In this document: one piece after another, positions 52,839-59,840 of the stretch
Layout of the letters: each line of letters begins with the position of its first letter
How positions within the stretch are numbered: the stretch's first letter is position 1
The notes under the pieces: model-generated
Told to the model about the DNA's origin: nothing
What the model saw: the letters and a program-made list of their open reading frames with translations, nothing else
Databases searched by the model: none
NCBI GenBank assembly: GCA_026414765.1
Contig: JAOAIJ010000019.1
Location: 62,001 to 126,000 of the forward strand
DNA from: Clostridia bacterium
GTDB lineage: Bacteria; Bacillota; Clostridia; Acetivibrionales; DSM-27016
Reading direction: 5' to 3'
Length of the DNA stretch: 64,000 nucleotides
Made by a program: the position numbers and the translations under genes

Positions 52839-53114
52839 ATGAATAAAGCAGATTTAGTTGCAAGTATGGCCGAGAAGAGTGATTTGTCAAAGAAGGATGC
52901 GGAAAAAGCACTTAATGCATTTATGGAAAGTGTAGAAAGTGCATTGACACAAGGTGATAAAGTTCAGCTCGTCGGTTTTGGTTCATTTGAAGTGAGAGAA
53001 AGAGCTGCGAGAAAGGGGAGAAATCCTCAGACTAAGGAAGAGATCGATATACCTGCTTCAAAAGTTCCTATTTTTAAGGTAGGTAAGGCACTAAAAGATA
53101 ATATCAATACGTAA
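52839..53114 (+). CDS. hup: HU-family nucleoid DNA-binding protein
   Basis: A 91-aa dimeric nucleoid protein that bends DNA. The family is clear from [33 protein letters not shown] (helical body), [28 protein letters not shown] (beta arm with the conserved [18 protein letters not shown]) and the C-terminal [14 protein letters not shown] 52839 follows AAAGGGAGG by 6-8 bases; the longer frame back to 52785 runs through the repeat. In Firmicutes hup often sits beside mazG and rqcP. A clean terminator follows, so hup is likely strongly expressed as its own unit. Confidence 0.96.
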   Translation: MNKADLVASMAEKSDLSKKDAEKALNAFMESVESALTQGDKVQLVGFGSFEVRERAARKGRNPQTKEEIDIPASKVPIFKVGKALKDNINT

Positions 53115-53120
53115 CAAAGT

Positions 53121-53153
53121 AAATGCGCAGAATAACTGCGCATTTGTTGTTTT
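53121..53153 (+). terminator. Terminator after hup
   Basis: AAATGCGCAG (53121-53130) pairs perfectly with CTGCGCATTT (53136-53145), followed by GTTGTTTTG. Confidence 0.85.
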
Positions 53154-53231
53154 GCCGTTTAATTATGATCAAATATAGTTTATACTAGTAGATGATAACT
53201 AATGCATAAGAAATTTCCGGGGGTGTTTTAA

Positions 53232-53471
53232 GTGAGAATAGATAAATATCTGAAGGTTTCAAGGCTTATTAAAAGGCGTACTTTGGCATGTGAAGCATGT
53301 GAACAGGAACGTGTAAAAATAAACAGCAAGGTGGCAAAACCCAGTACGGAGGTAAAGGTCGGGGATCTGATAGAGATACAGTTCGGGAATAGCAATACGA
53401 AAGTCGAAGTTACATCGGTAGCAGAACATGTAAGCAAAGCAGGTTCAAAAGAAATGTATGAGTTGCGCTAA
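53232..53471 (+). CDS. rqcP: S4-domain RNA-binding protein RqcP (YabO, Hsp15 family)
   Basis: A 79-aa protein that works in ribosome-associated quality control, stabilising peptidyl-tRNA on 50S subunits during alanine tailing by RqcH. Almost all of it is one S4 domain: MRIDKYLKVSRLIKRRTLACEACEQERVKINSKVAKPSTEVKVGDLIEIQFG, here recognised by RIDKYLKVSRLIKRR and KVAKPSTEVKVGD. GTG 53232 follows GGGGGTG. It keeps the Bacillus position (yabO) between mazG and yabP. Confidence 0.94.
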   Translation: MRIDKYLKVSRLIKRRTLACEACEQERVKINSKVAKPSTEVKVGDLIEIQFGNSNTKVEVTSVAEHVSKAGSKEMYELR

Positions 53472-53516
53472 AATCAATGGCGGGAATAAGGCCGTGAAAT
53501 AGTGTATGTACGATCG

Positions 53517-53563
53517 GAAGGCAAGGATGGAGAGCATTTTCTCTGGCCCTGCCTTTTTTTTGT
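53517..53563 (+). terminator. Terminator after rqcP
   Basis: AAGGCAAGG (53518-53526) pairs with CCCTGCCTT (53547-53555) with one mismatch, and GAGAG/CTCT extends it inside. Eight T residues end it. Confidence 0.8.
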
Positions 53564-53671
53564 CAGCTGGTTATTTTTCTATTTGTACATGCATAGTAAT
53601 TATAGTATGACATGAATCTAAGATTCTAGTTTAGAGAATAGGCCATAAACAGATATATGGGAGGAAGATTG

Positions 53672-53962
53672 ATGATAGAGGAAAAAAAGGTTAACAGACC
53701 CAAAGTTCAAAACCTTATTCTTGAAAACAGAGAAAAGCTAAGCGTATCAGGAGTGATCGATGTAGAAAGTTTCAATGATGAATGTGTGATAGTAGATACA
53801 GAGCTGGGTGTTTTGGTTATCAGAGGGGAAGATTTGCATATAAACAAACTCAACCTTGATGATTCCGTATTAAATATTGAAGGAGATATTATGAGTTGTG
53901 AGTACTCTGATAAAGAGGGTTCAAAATCGAAAACCGGATTCTTCAGCAAGATGTTTAAGTGA
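53672..53962 (+). CDS. yabP: Sporulation protein YabP
   Basis: A 96-aa spore-formation protein of the YabP/YqfC family, acting early in coat or cortex morphogenesis in the mother cell. The family pattern is NLILENREKLSVSGVIDVESFNDECVIVDTELGVLVIRGEDLHINKLNLDDSVLNIEGDI, recognised by LSVSGV-DV-SF and GVLVIRGEDLHINKLNLD, all beta-strand. The ATG at 53672 has GGGAGGA 6 bases upstream; an ATG five codons earlier overlaps that site. It lies 41 bases before yabQ, the usual partner. Confidence 0.92.
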   Translation: MIEEKKVNRPKVQNLILENREKLSVSGVIDVESFNDECVIVDTELGVLVIRGEDLHINKLNLDDSVLNIEGDIMSCEYSDKEGSKSKTGFFSKMFK

Positions 53963-54003
53963 TGGCGCAACATAACTGCGCTTTAGGGGGTTAATGATTT
54001 AAA

Positions 54004-54513
54004 TTGTCAATTTCCGTTAGCAGTCAGGCATATGTTTTTTTATACTCAATACTTGGTGGTATGGCAATAGCCTTTATATATGATATTTTCAGAATTAAAA
54101 GGAAACGTGTCAAAACCAGGAGCATAGTATTGCACTTGGAAGACTTTCTTTACTGGATCATAGTTTCCCTTGTTATGTTTGCCTCCGTATATTACAGCAA
54201 TGAAGGTGAAATAAGGGGTTTTATATTTATAGGAACGATTCTGGGTGTTATCTTTTATGCACTAGCCTTTAGTAGAATTGTGATGAAGGTCAGCCTTAAG
54301 GTAATCGATATTACTATTAAGTGCGTGAAGACTATTTGGCTTATTTTATCCTATCCATTCAAGATTATTTTTAAAATACTATCAATTCCGATACGGTTTA
54401 TTTTTAAACTCCTTGGAAAATATATGAGAAAAGCGAGGAGAGCAAGCAGAAGCAAGGCTGCAAAGCTTGCGTTATGGGGGAGGATGATAAAACATAGAAG
54501 AAAAAAGATTTAA
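54004..54513 (+). CDS. yabQ: Spore cortex biosynthesis membrane protein YabQ
   Basis: A 169-aa mother-cell membrane protein needed for cortex formation. It has membrane segments at about 8-28 (AYVFLYSILGGMAIAFIYDIF), 46-64, 70-90 and a final amphipathic stretch (IWLILSYPFKIIFKILSIPIRFIFKLL), then a very basic C-terminal tail (KARRASRSKAAKLALWGRMIKHRRKK). FLYSILGGMAIAFIYDIFRIKR is the recognisable family start. TTG 54004 follows GGGGG at about 10-15 bases, a loose fit. It is co-directional with yabP and divIC. Confidence 0.9.
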   Translation: MSISVSSQAYVFLYSILGGMAIAFIYDIFRIKRKRVKTRSIVLHLEDFLYWIIVSLVMFASVYYSNEGEIRGFIFIGTILGVIFYALAFSRIVMKVSLKVIDITIKCVKTIWLILSYPFKIIFKILSIPIRFIFKLLGKYMRKARRASRSKAAKLALWGRMIKHRRKKI

Positions 54514-54527
54514 TTGCAAAAAAATTG

Positions 54528-54549
54528 AAAATCCAGAAGGATTTTTTTC
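54528..54549 (+). terminator. Small terminator after yabQ
   Basis: AAATCC (54529-54534) pairs with GGATTT (54539-54544) around AGAA, with a T-run following. The stem is short but the tail is good. Confidence 0.6.
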
Positions 54550-54642
54550 CGATATATAGAATAATTATATATATTAAGCTTTGACAGTGTATTAGGGCAA
54601 AATATTTCCTGGTACATACCAAGGAAGGGAGTCAAAAGTTAA

Positions 54643-54921
54643 ATGAGCAAAAGAAAAAAATCCAAACTCGGGCTGATCTTGATAGTCGCTGTTTTAGTAG
54701 TTTTTGCCCGCGTAATGATTGACCAGCAGAGAATTTTATATGCAAAAGAAAACCAGAGGGATAACCTGCAAAAAAAGATAGAAGAACAGAACAGGATCAA
54801 TGAAGAACTCAATAATCAAAAGAAGATCATGAACACCGATGAGTATGCTGAAAAAGTAGCCAGAGATGAGCTTGGCATGATAAAGCCCGGTGAAAGAGTA
54901 TTTGTTGATGTAAACAAATAA
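54643..54921 (+). CDS. divIC: Septum formation initiator DivIC (FtsB family)
   Basis: A 92-aa bitopic divisome protein. It has a basic cytoplasmic start (MSKRKKSKLG), one membrane helix (about 10-25), an extracytoplasmic coiled coil (NLQKKIEEQNRINEELNNQKKIMN, heptad pattern) and the conserved end DEYAEKVARDELGMIKPGERVFVDV. With FtsL and DivIB it links early and late division proteins. AAGGGAG precedes the ATG. The yabQ-divIC-yabR order is as in Bacillus. Confidence 0.93.
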   Translation: MSKRKKSKLGLILIVAVLVVFARVMIDQQRILYAKENQRDNLQKKIEEQNRINEELNNQKKIMNTDEYAEKVARDELGMIKPGERVFVDVNK

Positions 54922-55089
54922 TACCTCCCAACCAGGGTACACTTTTTATAGATGATAATATAATAATATAGCAGTGTGAATTTGTAGCGCTGATATCCCG
55001 TAAAGTGCCTTGAACAGGTGCTTGACGAAAGATGCGGATATGCTATATAATCGAATTACTTATTATACTTAAGGAGGATTTCTTATTTT

Positions 55090-55512
55090 ATGCTGGTTGA
55101 GGTAGGTAAAGTAGTTGAAGGGAAGGTTTCGGGCATAACGAATTTTGGAGCTTTTATTCAACTACCGGGTGGTAAGACAGGTCTGGTTCACATCTCTGAG
55201 GTTGCTGAAGAATACGTTAAGGATATTAGTACACATCTTAAGGAAAATCAGTCAGTTAAAGTAAAAGTTATTTCGGTAGATAATAATGGGAAAATCAGTT
55301 TATCTATAAAAAAGGCTGTCGATAAACCAAAAATCAAATCGAGCAGGCCTATGGAGATAGATTGGAACAGAAATAGCAGCAGCGATAACCTGTCGTTTGA
55401 AGAACGCCTTTCTAAATTTATGAAAGACAGCGATGAAAAACTACACGACCTTAAGAAGAACTTTGAATCTAAAAGGGGAAGTGGAGGATATAAGAAATCC
55501 ATACAGTTTTAA
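55090..55512 (+). CDS. S1 RNA-binding domain protein (YabR-like)
   Basis: A 140-aa protein with one S1 domain at residues about 3-75: EVGKVVEGKVSGITNFGAFIQLPGGKTGLVHISEVAEEYVKDIS and VKVKVISVDNNGKISLSIKKA. The rest is a charged tail with EERLSKFMKDSDEKLHDLKKNFE. It matches YabR/general stress protein 13-type proteins, which bind ribosomes or RNA; exact role is unknown. AAGGAGG is about 12 bases before the ATG, a long spacing. It ends the cluster before the tRNA genes. Confidence 0.88.
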   Translation: MLVEVGKVVEGKVSGITNFGAFIQLPGGKTGLVHISEVAEEYVKDISTHLKENQSVKVKVISVDNNGKISLSIKKAVDKPKIKSSRPMEIDWNRNSSSDNLSFEERLSKFMKDSDEKLHDLKKNFESKRGSGGYKKSIQF

Positions 55513-55528
55513 TTTGTTTTATGAATAC

Positions 55529-55553
55529 AACGGGCTATAGGCCCGTTTTTATT
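55529..55553 (+). terminator. Terminator after the S1 protein gene
   Basis: AACGGGC (55529-55535) pairs with GCCCGTT around a short loop TATAG, then TTTTATT. Confidence 0.85.
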
Positions 55554-55593
55554 ATTTATAAAGAATGTGTAAAAAATTGGGATCAAATAAATA

Positions 55594-55622
55594 TTGACAC
55601 ATATAGTTGAATATAATATAAT
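55594..55622 (+). promoter_or_regulatory. Consensus sigma-A promoter for the tRNA genes
   Basis: TTGACA (55594-55599) and TATAAT (55617-55622) are separated by 17 bases, a perfect match to the vegetative consensus. It lies 39 bases ahead of the tRNA-Leu gene. Confidence 0.85.
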
Positions 55623-55660
55623 AGTAAAGTCGCTAATGAGTGATACGCCATAATAAATAT

Positions 55661-55749
55661 GCCGGAGTGGCGGAACTGGCAGACGCACAGGACTTAAAAT
55701 CCTGCGATCCTTACCGATCGTACCGGTTCGATTCCGGTCTCCGGCACCA
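55661..55749 (+). tRNA. tRNA-Leu (anticodon TAA)
   Basis: An 89-base gene with the acceptor pair GCCGGAG / CTCCGGC, discriminator A and encoded CCA. The anticodon stem CAGGA/TCCTG encloses the loop CTTAAAA, so the anticodon is TAA. A long variable arm (about CGATCCTTACCGATCG) marks it as a class II tRNA, and the T arm has GGTTCGATTCC. It follows a consensus promoter. Confidence 0.96.
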
Positions 55750-55874
55750 AATAATATCTAAATGCATATAGTGATATTATGAGTATTGTTAACATTACTC
55801 AAGGCAAAAAAAGGAACACAAAAAATTTATATATTTGGGAATACTCTTTAGGTATATAGCCCAAACTTAATCAT

Positions 55875-55951
<77 letters not shown>

Positions 55952-55953
55952 TG

Positions 55954-55998
55954 AAAATAAAAGCTTTCAGAGAATACTCTGGAAGCTTTTATTTTATT
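55954..55998 (+). terminator. Terminator after the tRNA genes
   Basis: AAAATAAAAGCTTTC pairs with GGAAGCTTTTATTTT around an inner CAGAG/CTCTG stem and short loop. It can act in both directions. Confidence 0.85.
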
Positions 55999-56050
55999 TT
56001 AAAGTATATATTAATACGTACAGGCGATTCTATCCGGTAGACAAAAAAAT

Positions 56051-56107
56051 ATCGCACTGAGAATATGCGATAAGGAGGTTTGAGTATGTAAACCCCAATA
56101 AGGGGTC
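56051..56107 (+). promoter_or_regulatory. Hairpin, strong ribosome site and ATG-TAA minimal ORF
   Basis: ATCGCA (56051-56056) pairs with TGCGAT (56066-56071). Immediately after is AAGGAGGT (56072-56079), then six bases later ATG (56086-56088) directly followed by TAA (56089-56091), then a second hairpin ACCCC/GGGGT around AATAA. A near-perfect Shine-Dalgarno in front of a start-stop pair and between two hairpins is unusual. The rest of the gap (to 56227) is AT-rich without a gene. Confidence 0.4.
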
Positions 56108-56227
56108 TGAAAATGTCATGGTTATATAACTCAAATGTAATACTGTTGTAATAATTTTATTTTACTACGTTATTAGTTTAAAAACCAGGAGAATTTGTGG
56201 TCATTAAGTAATACAAATGTTGCCGCT

Positions 56228-56500
56228 TCAGCTCTGATTATTAATCTTTTCCCTGACTGTACGGGAATCATCCGAGCCGGAAATACTATCACTGTATTTT
56301 GATTTTTGATGATCTACTCTGATCAGCCTTTCCAGCTCTAACTGGTTTTTAGCTTTGATTTCTTCAGCCCTTACCAGAGCATCAGCCTTGATTTGTTCGA
56401 CTTTTAGTTTGTATTTTGATACCTGTACGGTTACCACAATTGTTATTGCAGTCAGACATCCGGCAATAGGGATAATAATGTCTTCAATATTTTCCAGCAT
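56228..56500 (-). CDS. Small membrane protein with coiled coil, unknown function
   Basis: A 90-aa protein with one N-terminal membrane segment (about 8-27, IIIPIAGCLTAITIVVTVQV) and a charged helical coiled-coil tail (KYKLKVEQIKADALVRAEEIKAKNQLELERLIR), ending in a polar stretch. GGAGGT lies 6 bases before the ATG, a strong site that makes it a real gene. It could be a partner or adaptor of a membrane complex; I do not recognise the family. It is downstream on the same strand from the XRE gene, with a hairpin between. Confidence 0.65.
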   Translation of the reverse strand: MLENIEDIIIPIAGCLTAITIVVTVQVSKYKLKVEQIKADALVRAEEIKAKNQLELERLIRVDHQKSKYSDSISGSDDSRTVREKINNQS

Positions 56501-56611
56501 AATTTACCTCCAGGACTGGTATTTTAAATATACTATGTTACTTATTGCATTCAGTATAATATATACATCTGCATACAGCAGCTGTTTGGAAACGGATCTA
56601 TAATAATCAAT

Positions 56612-56656
56612 AAAGCTGAAGGTTATCAAAGTTAATAATGATTTTCTTCAGCTTTT
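56612..56656 (-). terminator. Terminator after the XRE regulator gene
   Basis: AAAGCTGAAGG pairs with CTTCAGCTTTT at the two ends of this element. On the minus strand it follows the XRE stop and ends in TTTATTG, a modest tail. Confidence 0.55.
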
Positions 56657-56706
56657 CTAATTTATATCAAATTGATGTAGAGAGCAAACCAGTATAACTT
56701 ACCAAA

Positions 56707-57060
56707 TTACTTCTGTCTTTTGGATGTTTTTGTCTGTTTATACTTTAATCTTATAAATTCTGCATAATCTTCGATCTGTCTTACAGCCTCATCCGGCAGA
56801 CCGAACACATCAATACAAAGGGTATCAGGGGTAAGTTCATCCTCTCTCTTACCGCTCTTTTCAGAACAACCGATGAGGTAATCGGTTGAAGTCTCATAAA
56901 CCTCAGCAAAAAGCTTTAGTGTCAGAGGGTCAGGAGAACTGACATTATTTTCATAGTTTGAAATAGTTTTATTATTAATGCCTGTCTGCTTTGAGACGTC
57001 TATTTGTGTAAGGTTTTTTCTTTCACGGGCATTTCTTAAGCGGTCTCCCAGTGTTTTCAA
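56707..57060 (-). CDS. XRE-family transcriptional regulator
   Basis: A 117-aa regulator with an N-terminal HTH_3 domain (MKTLGDRLRNARERKNLTQIDVSKQTGINNKTISNYENNVSSPDPLTLKLFAEVYETSTDYLIG, residues 1-66, recognised from LTQ-DVSKQTGINNKTISNYE) and a short C-terminal part ending DEAVRQIEDYAEFIRLKYKQ, as in SinR/phage-repressor-like proteins. I take TTG 57060 with GGAGGG 6 bases upstream; the frame opens seven codons earlier. It is divergent from an 84-aa gene, and a perfect palindrome (57108-57126) between them is a likely operator. Confidence 0.87.
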   Translation of the reverse strand: MKTLGDRLRNARERKNLTQIDVSKQTGINNKTISNYENNVSSPDPLTLKLFAEVYETSTDYLIGCSEKSGKREDELTPDTLCIDVFGLPDEAVRQIEDYAEFIRLKYKQTKTSKRQK

Positions 57061-57107
57061 GTCAATCCCTCCATAGCCCAATTATATAAGATTGGAGAAT
57101 CTATATA

Positions 57108-57126
57108 AAAGTTTTCCAAAAACTTT
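57108..57126. promoter_or_regulatory. Palindromic operator candidate
   Basis: AAAGTTTT and AAAACTTT are perfect 8-base arms around CCA. It lies between the XRE gene and the divergent promoter at 57138-57166, the place expected for an autoregulatory XRE site. Confidence 0.55.
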
Positions 57127-57137
57127 AGAAATAAGTA

Positions 57138-57166
57138 TTGACATCGAATAAACTGGGAAATAAAAT
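57138..57166 (+). promoter_or_regulatory. Sigma-A promoter of the 84-aa gene
   Basis: TTGACA (57138-57143), a 17-base spacer and TAAAAT (57161-57166). It lies about 60 bases ahead of the start codon. Confidence 0.7.
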
Positions 57167-57224
57167 CTATATGATTCCCGGGAAAAAAGAATTGTATTTA
57201 TAATAATAGATAGGAGGTTGGAAA

Positions 57225-57479
57225 ATGACTGATGAAACATTATTGGAAATACAGAAGAAAATAAACAGGGCACAGGCCATCAAACGTCAGGTAAGCGAAC
57301 TGAAAAAGCTGCGTGGAAAGACAACCCAGATAAAGCTTTGGGGCATATGCCTTTATTATGATGAAGAATGTAAAGAGGGTTTGTACACAGATCTACCATT
57401 GGAGGATGTAAGCTGGTTCATAAATGAATATATCATGAAGAAAGTAGAGGGTCTGGAACAGGAATTTGCAGCACTTTGA
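57225..57479 (+). CDS. Small protein of unknown function divergent from the XRE gene
   Basis: An 84-aa soluble protein. The first half is a basic helix (TLLEIQKKINRAQAIKRQVSELKKL), followed by a strand region with two Cys (IKLWGICLYYDEECKEGLY) and a C-terminal helix (DVSWFINEYIMKKVEGLEQEF). The strong AGGAGG site, 17-base-spacer promoter and palindrome upstream show it is a regulated, expressed gene. I do not recognise the family; it may be the main target of the XRE regulator. Confidence 0.65.
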   Translation: MTDETLLEIQKKINRAQAIKRQVSELKKLRGKTTQIKLWGICLYYDEECKEGLYTDLPLEDVSWFINEYIMKKVEGLEQEFAAL

Positions 57480-57564
57480 TCAGGCTGGTTGTGGTTATGG
57501 AGGCTGTAGAAAGAGATGTGCAGAGCAGAGAAAAAAACGTGATTTAAGGGGACTGAATGCCACT

Positions 57565-58104
57565 CTATGATACCTCATGCTCAAGACACTCAAGGCATTT
57601 CAGAAGTATTTCTGCTGTCGCCCTTGTATCGAATTCTGCTCTATGCCAGCCTCCATCCTTTATGCCAACATGCTGTGCAACTGTAGCAAGTTTATGATTT
57701 GTCAGAGAAGGAAATGCTTTGCGGCTTAAAATCAGAGTATCAAGTGAAGGGTTGCTAACTTTGTATCCGCATTTTTCTGCATGATATTTTAAAAACTTCA
57801 TATCAAAGTTGGCATTGTGGGCAACTATTAACAGATCCCCTATGAAGTCAATAAGTTTTGGCATGACATCTTCAATACATGGAGAGTCTTTTACCATTTC
57901 ATTTGTAATGCCATTTATTTGTGTAATATATCCTGGTATTCTGGTTTTTGGCTTAACAAGGGTAATGTAGCTGCCAACAAACTTTCTGTCAATGTATTTT
58001 AATGCTGATACTTCTATGATTTCATTTGCCTCGGCACTAAGACCTGTTGTTTCGAAATCTATTACAATAAAGTCATTGCACTTTCCGCTCCACTTTTTTG
58101 GCAT
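57565..58104 (-). CDS. 3'-5' exonuclease, DEDDh (DnaQ/PolC epsilon-like) family
   Basis: A 179-aa exonuclease. All DEDDh residues are visible: Exo I FIVIDFETTGLSAEANEIIEVSAL (D, E), Exo II IVAHNANFDMKFLKYH (D), and Exo III HRAEFDTRATAEILLKC (H, D). It stands alone without polymerase domains, so it is a proofreading-like or RNA/DNA trimming enzyme. The ORF reaches the ATG at 58104. It is the only gene between the 84-aa gene (convergent) and lacI. Confidence 0.9.
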   Translation of the reverse strand: MPKKWSGKCNDFIVIDFETTGLSAEANEIIEVSALKYIDRKFVGSYITLVKPKTRIPGYITQINGITNEMVKDSPCIEDVMPKLIDFIGDLLIVAHNANFDMKFLKYHAEKCGYKVSNPSLDTLILSRKAFPSLTNHKLATVAQHVGIKDGGWHRAEFDTRATAEILLKCLECLEHEVS

Positions 58105-58391
58105 AAGTAATTTCCTTTGGCTTTATTATTAGTAGGATTACATTAATTAATATGTAAGTATTCCTCTATCTTAACATTATATTTTATAAACGGGATACAA
58201 GCAATGTTTTTAAAGAAGGATAGTGGTTTAACCTGCTGATTCATTGAAGAGATGGAAACTACATGCTGGTGCGGAAAAAGCTGCTATAAGTTCCGGTGTA
58301 AAAGATGGAAGTGTAATAAAAAGAAGAACAGACAGATATAGGGGCCGATGATAAGTACATAAGCTTGTGCAGGGCCTAATGGGAGTAGGGG
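58105..58391. other. Gap between the exonuclease and LacI-family genes
   Basis: Of about 290 bases, one plus frame near 58270-58345 has protein-like words (AEKAAISSGVKDGSVIKRR) but no start and no family match. Nothing else is seen. Confidence 0.35.
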
Positions 58392-58422
58392 AAGCAAAAG
58401 GGGTAATTAGCCCCTTTTGCTT
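58392..58422 (-). terminator. Terminator overlapping the LacI-family stop codon
   Basis: AAGCAAAAGGGG (58392-58403) pairs perfectly with CCCCTTTTGCTT (58411-58422) around TAATTAG. The upstream arm on the minus strand encodes the last residues (SKRG) and the stop codon lies in the loop. Confidence 0.7.
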
Positions 58423-59423
58423 GAATCCCTGACAATCAGGTTGGGTGACAGCATATTATACTGTACTTGCAGACTCGGATTTTTCAATTTGTTCATAAGC
58501 GCATTTGCAGCGTGTACCCCCAATTCAAACACATCTATGTCCACTACGCTCAGTTCTGGTTCCGTGTACTGTGATAAGGGATAGTTATCAAAGCCTATTA
58601 CTGCGATATCTTTTGGTACGGATAGTTTTTTCTTCTTTATTGCCTGCATTGCTCCAAAAGCTATAAAGTTACTTGCGCATACTACGCTGTCTGGTATCTT
58701 GGGAAGGTCCAGCAATTCGTTCATAAGCCTGAAGCCATCTTCTGCCGTGGAGTCACCTTCCTTAATATATGCCTTATTGATGCCCATGCCGTTTGTTTGG
58801 AGCACACTTATATAGCCCTGCTGCCTTTTTGTTGTTATTGCATCATCAGTGGTTCCCCCTATGAAAGCAATTCTCTTATAACCTTCATCCAGCAGATGAG
58901 ATGTTGCTATTTCACCTGCAAGCTTGTTGTTTATATCAATCCAACACGCATTTGATTCAAAGTTAGGCTGACCTATTACTATATATGGAAAGTTGAGGTC
59001 TTCCAGTTTTTGTACTATACTTTTGTTTATGGAAGCTACATGGAGTATAAGGCCATCTACGCGCTTTTCCATAACGATCTTGTCAAGAGCATTTTTTCCA
59101 TTAACCAGAGAGCTTACATTGGAGAGATTAAGCAGGTACCCGTTTTCGTGTGCTATTACTTCGATACCGCCGAGAATTTCGTACAGGTACGGATTCAAAA
59201 AAGCGTCCGACCTTTTTAGTTCCATAAAAATCCCAATAATATTCGAGCTTTGCTGAACAAAACTTCTGGCAATACGGTTCGGATAATATTTTTGTTCTTC
59301 CATTATCTTTCGTATTCTATTTTTGGTTGTATCGGGTATAGTAGGGCTGTCATTTATAACCTTTGAGACGGTTGAGATTGACACGCCAGCTATTTTTGCT
59401 ATATCTTTTATTGTTACTGCCAT
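58407..59423 (-). CDS. LacI-family transcriptional regulator
   Basis: A 338-aa regulator. The LacI helix-turn-helix and hinge are MAVTIKDIAKIAGVSISTVSKVINDSPTIPDTTKNRIRKIMEEQKYYPNRIARSF (residues 1-55, recognised from TIKDIAKIAGVS-STVSKVIN). The periplasmic-binding-like core has NIIGIFMELKR, VDGLILHVAS, IAFIGGTTDDAITTKRQQGY and VIGFDNYPLSQYTEPELSVVDID. The ATG at 59423 has GAGGTG 6 bases upstream. It is divergent from a maltose-type transporter and four related palindromic sites lie in between, so it is most likely the local sugar regulator and controls itself. Confidence 0.92.
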   Translation of the reverse strand: MAVTIKDIAKIAGVSISTVSKVINDSPTIPDTTKNRIRKIMEEQKYYPNRIARSFVQQSSNIIGIFMELKRSDAFLNPYLYEILGGIEVIAHENGYLLNLSNVSSLVNGKNALDKIVMEKRVDGLILHVASINKSIVQKLEDLNFPYIVIGQPNFESNACWIDINNKLAGEIATSHLLDEGYKRIAFIGGTTDDAITTKRQQGYISVLQTNGMGINKAYIKEGDSTAEDGFRLMNELLDLPKIPDSVVCASNFIAFGAMQAIKKKKLSVPKDIAVIGFDNYPLSQYTEPELSVVDIDVFELGVHAANALMNKLKNPSLQVQYNMLSPNLIVRDSSKRG

Positions 59424-59447
59424 AATTAACACCTCACATTTGTCACT

Positions 59448-59462
59448 AGGGAAAACATTGTA
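59448..59462. promoter_or_regulatory. LacI-family operator A (next to the regulator start)
   Basis: AGGGAAAACATTGTA shares the core AAAACATT with site C. It lies 25 bases ahead of the regulator ATG and so probably gives autorepression. Confidence 0.5.
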
Positions 59463-59507
59463 TTAACCTTAATTCATAGTATAGTATAGCATAAAGTATG
59501 GGTATGT

Positions 59508-59524
59508 ACTAATAAAATTTTCCT
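59508..59524. promoter_or_regulatory. LacI-family operator B (degenerate)
   Basis: CTAATAAAATTTTCCTA resembles site C except in the centre (AAAATTTT in place of AAACATTTT). Confidence 0.35.
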
Positions 59525-59680
59525 AAAAATTTTTGTGCAAATTGATGTAGTTGATCATAATTGTTTTACTGGCATACCTATAAACGCAGTAAAATCAGGG
59601 CTAATAAGGTTTCTAAAATATTTTTAAAAAATTTAAGTAAAAAAGAAGGAATTTCGCAATTGCTGTAGAATATATTTTAT

Positions 59681-59698
59681 TAGTAAAACATTTTCCTA
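59681..59698. promoter_or_regulatory. LacI-family operator C
   Basis: TAGTAAAACATTTTCCTA; its reverse complement agrees with site D at 15 of 17 positions. It sits midway in the divergent region, about 120 bases from D, suitable for looping. Confidence 0.6.
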
Positions 59699-59773
59699 AA
59701 ATTTATTAAGCTAGTCAATACTAAATATACCCTGAAACCTTGAAATGGTTTAATACGACAGGTAAAATGGAGA

Positions 59774-59802
59774 TTGACATAAACTTAATTATGATGTAGA
59801 AT
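59774..59802 (+). promoter_or_regulatory. Sigma-A promoter of the sugar transporter operon
   Basis: TTGACA (59774-59779), a 17-base spacer and TAGAAT (59797-59802). Operator D starts right after the -10. Confidence 0.75.
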
Positions 59803-59804
59803 GA

Positions 59805-59821
59805 AGGAAAGCGTTTTACTA
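59805..59821. promoter_or_regulatory. LacI-family operator D (over the transcription start)
   Basis: AGGAAAGCGTTTTACTA, with the CG-centred core common in LacI-family sites. Its place immediately after the -10 box fits classic repression. Confidence 0.65.
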
Positions 59822-59840
59822 AATGAAGGGAGGAGTAAAT

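Noticed and set aside
58270-58345. Plus frame with words such as AEKAAISSGVKDGS between the exonuclease and LacI-family genes
   Set aside because: Too short, no start or ribosome site, and no family resemblance.
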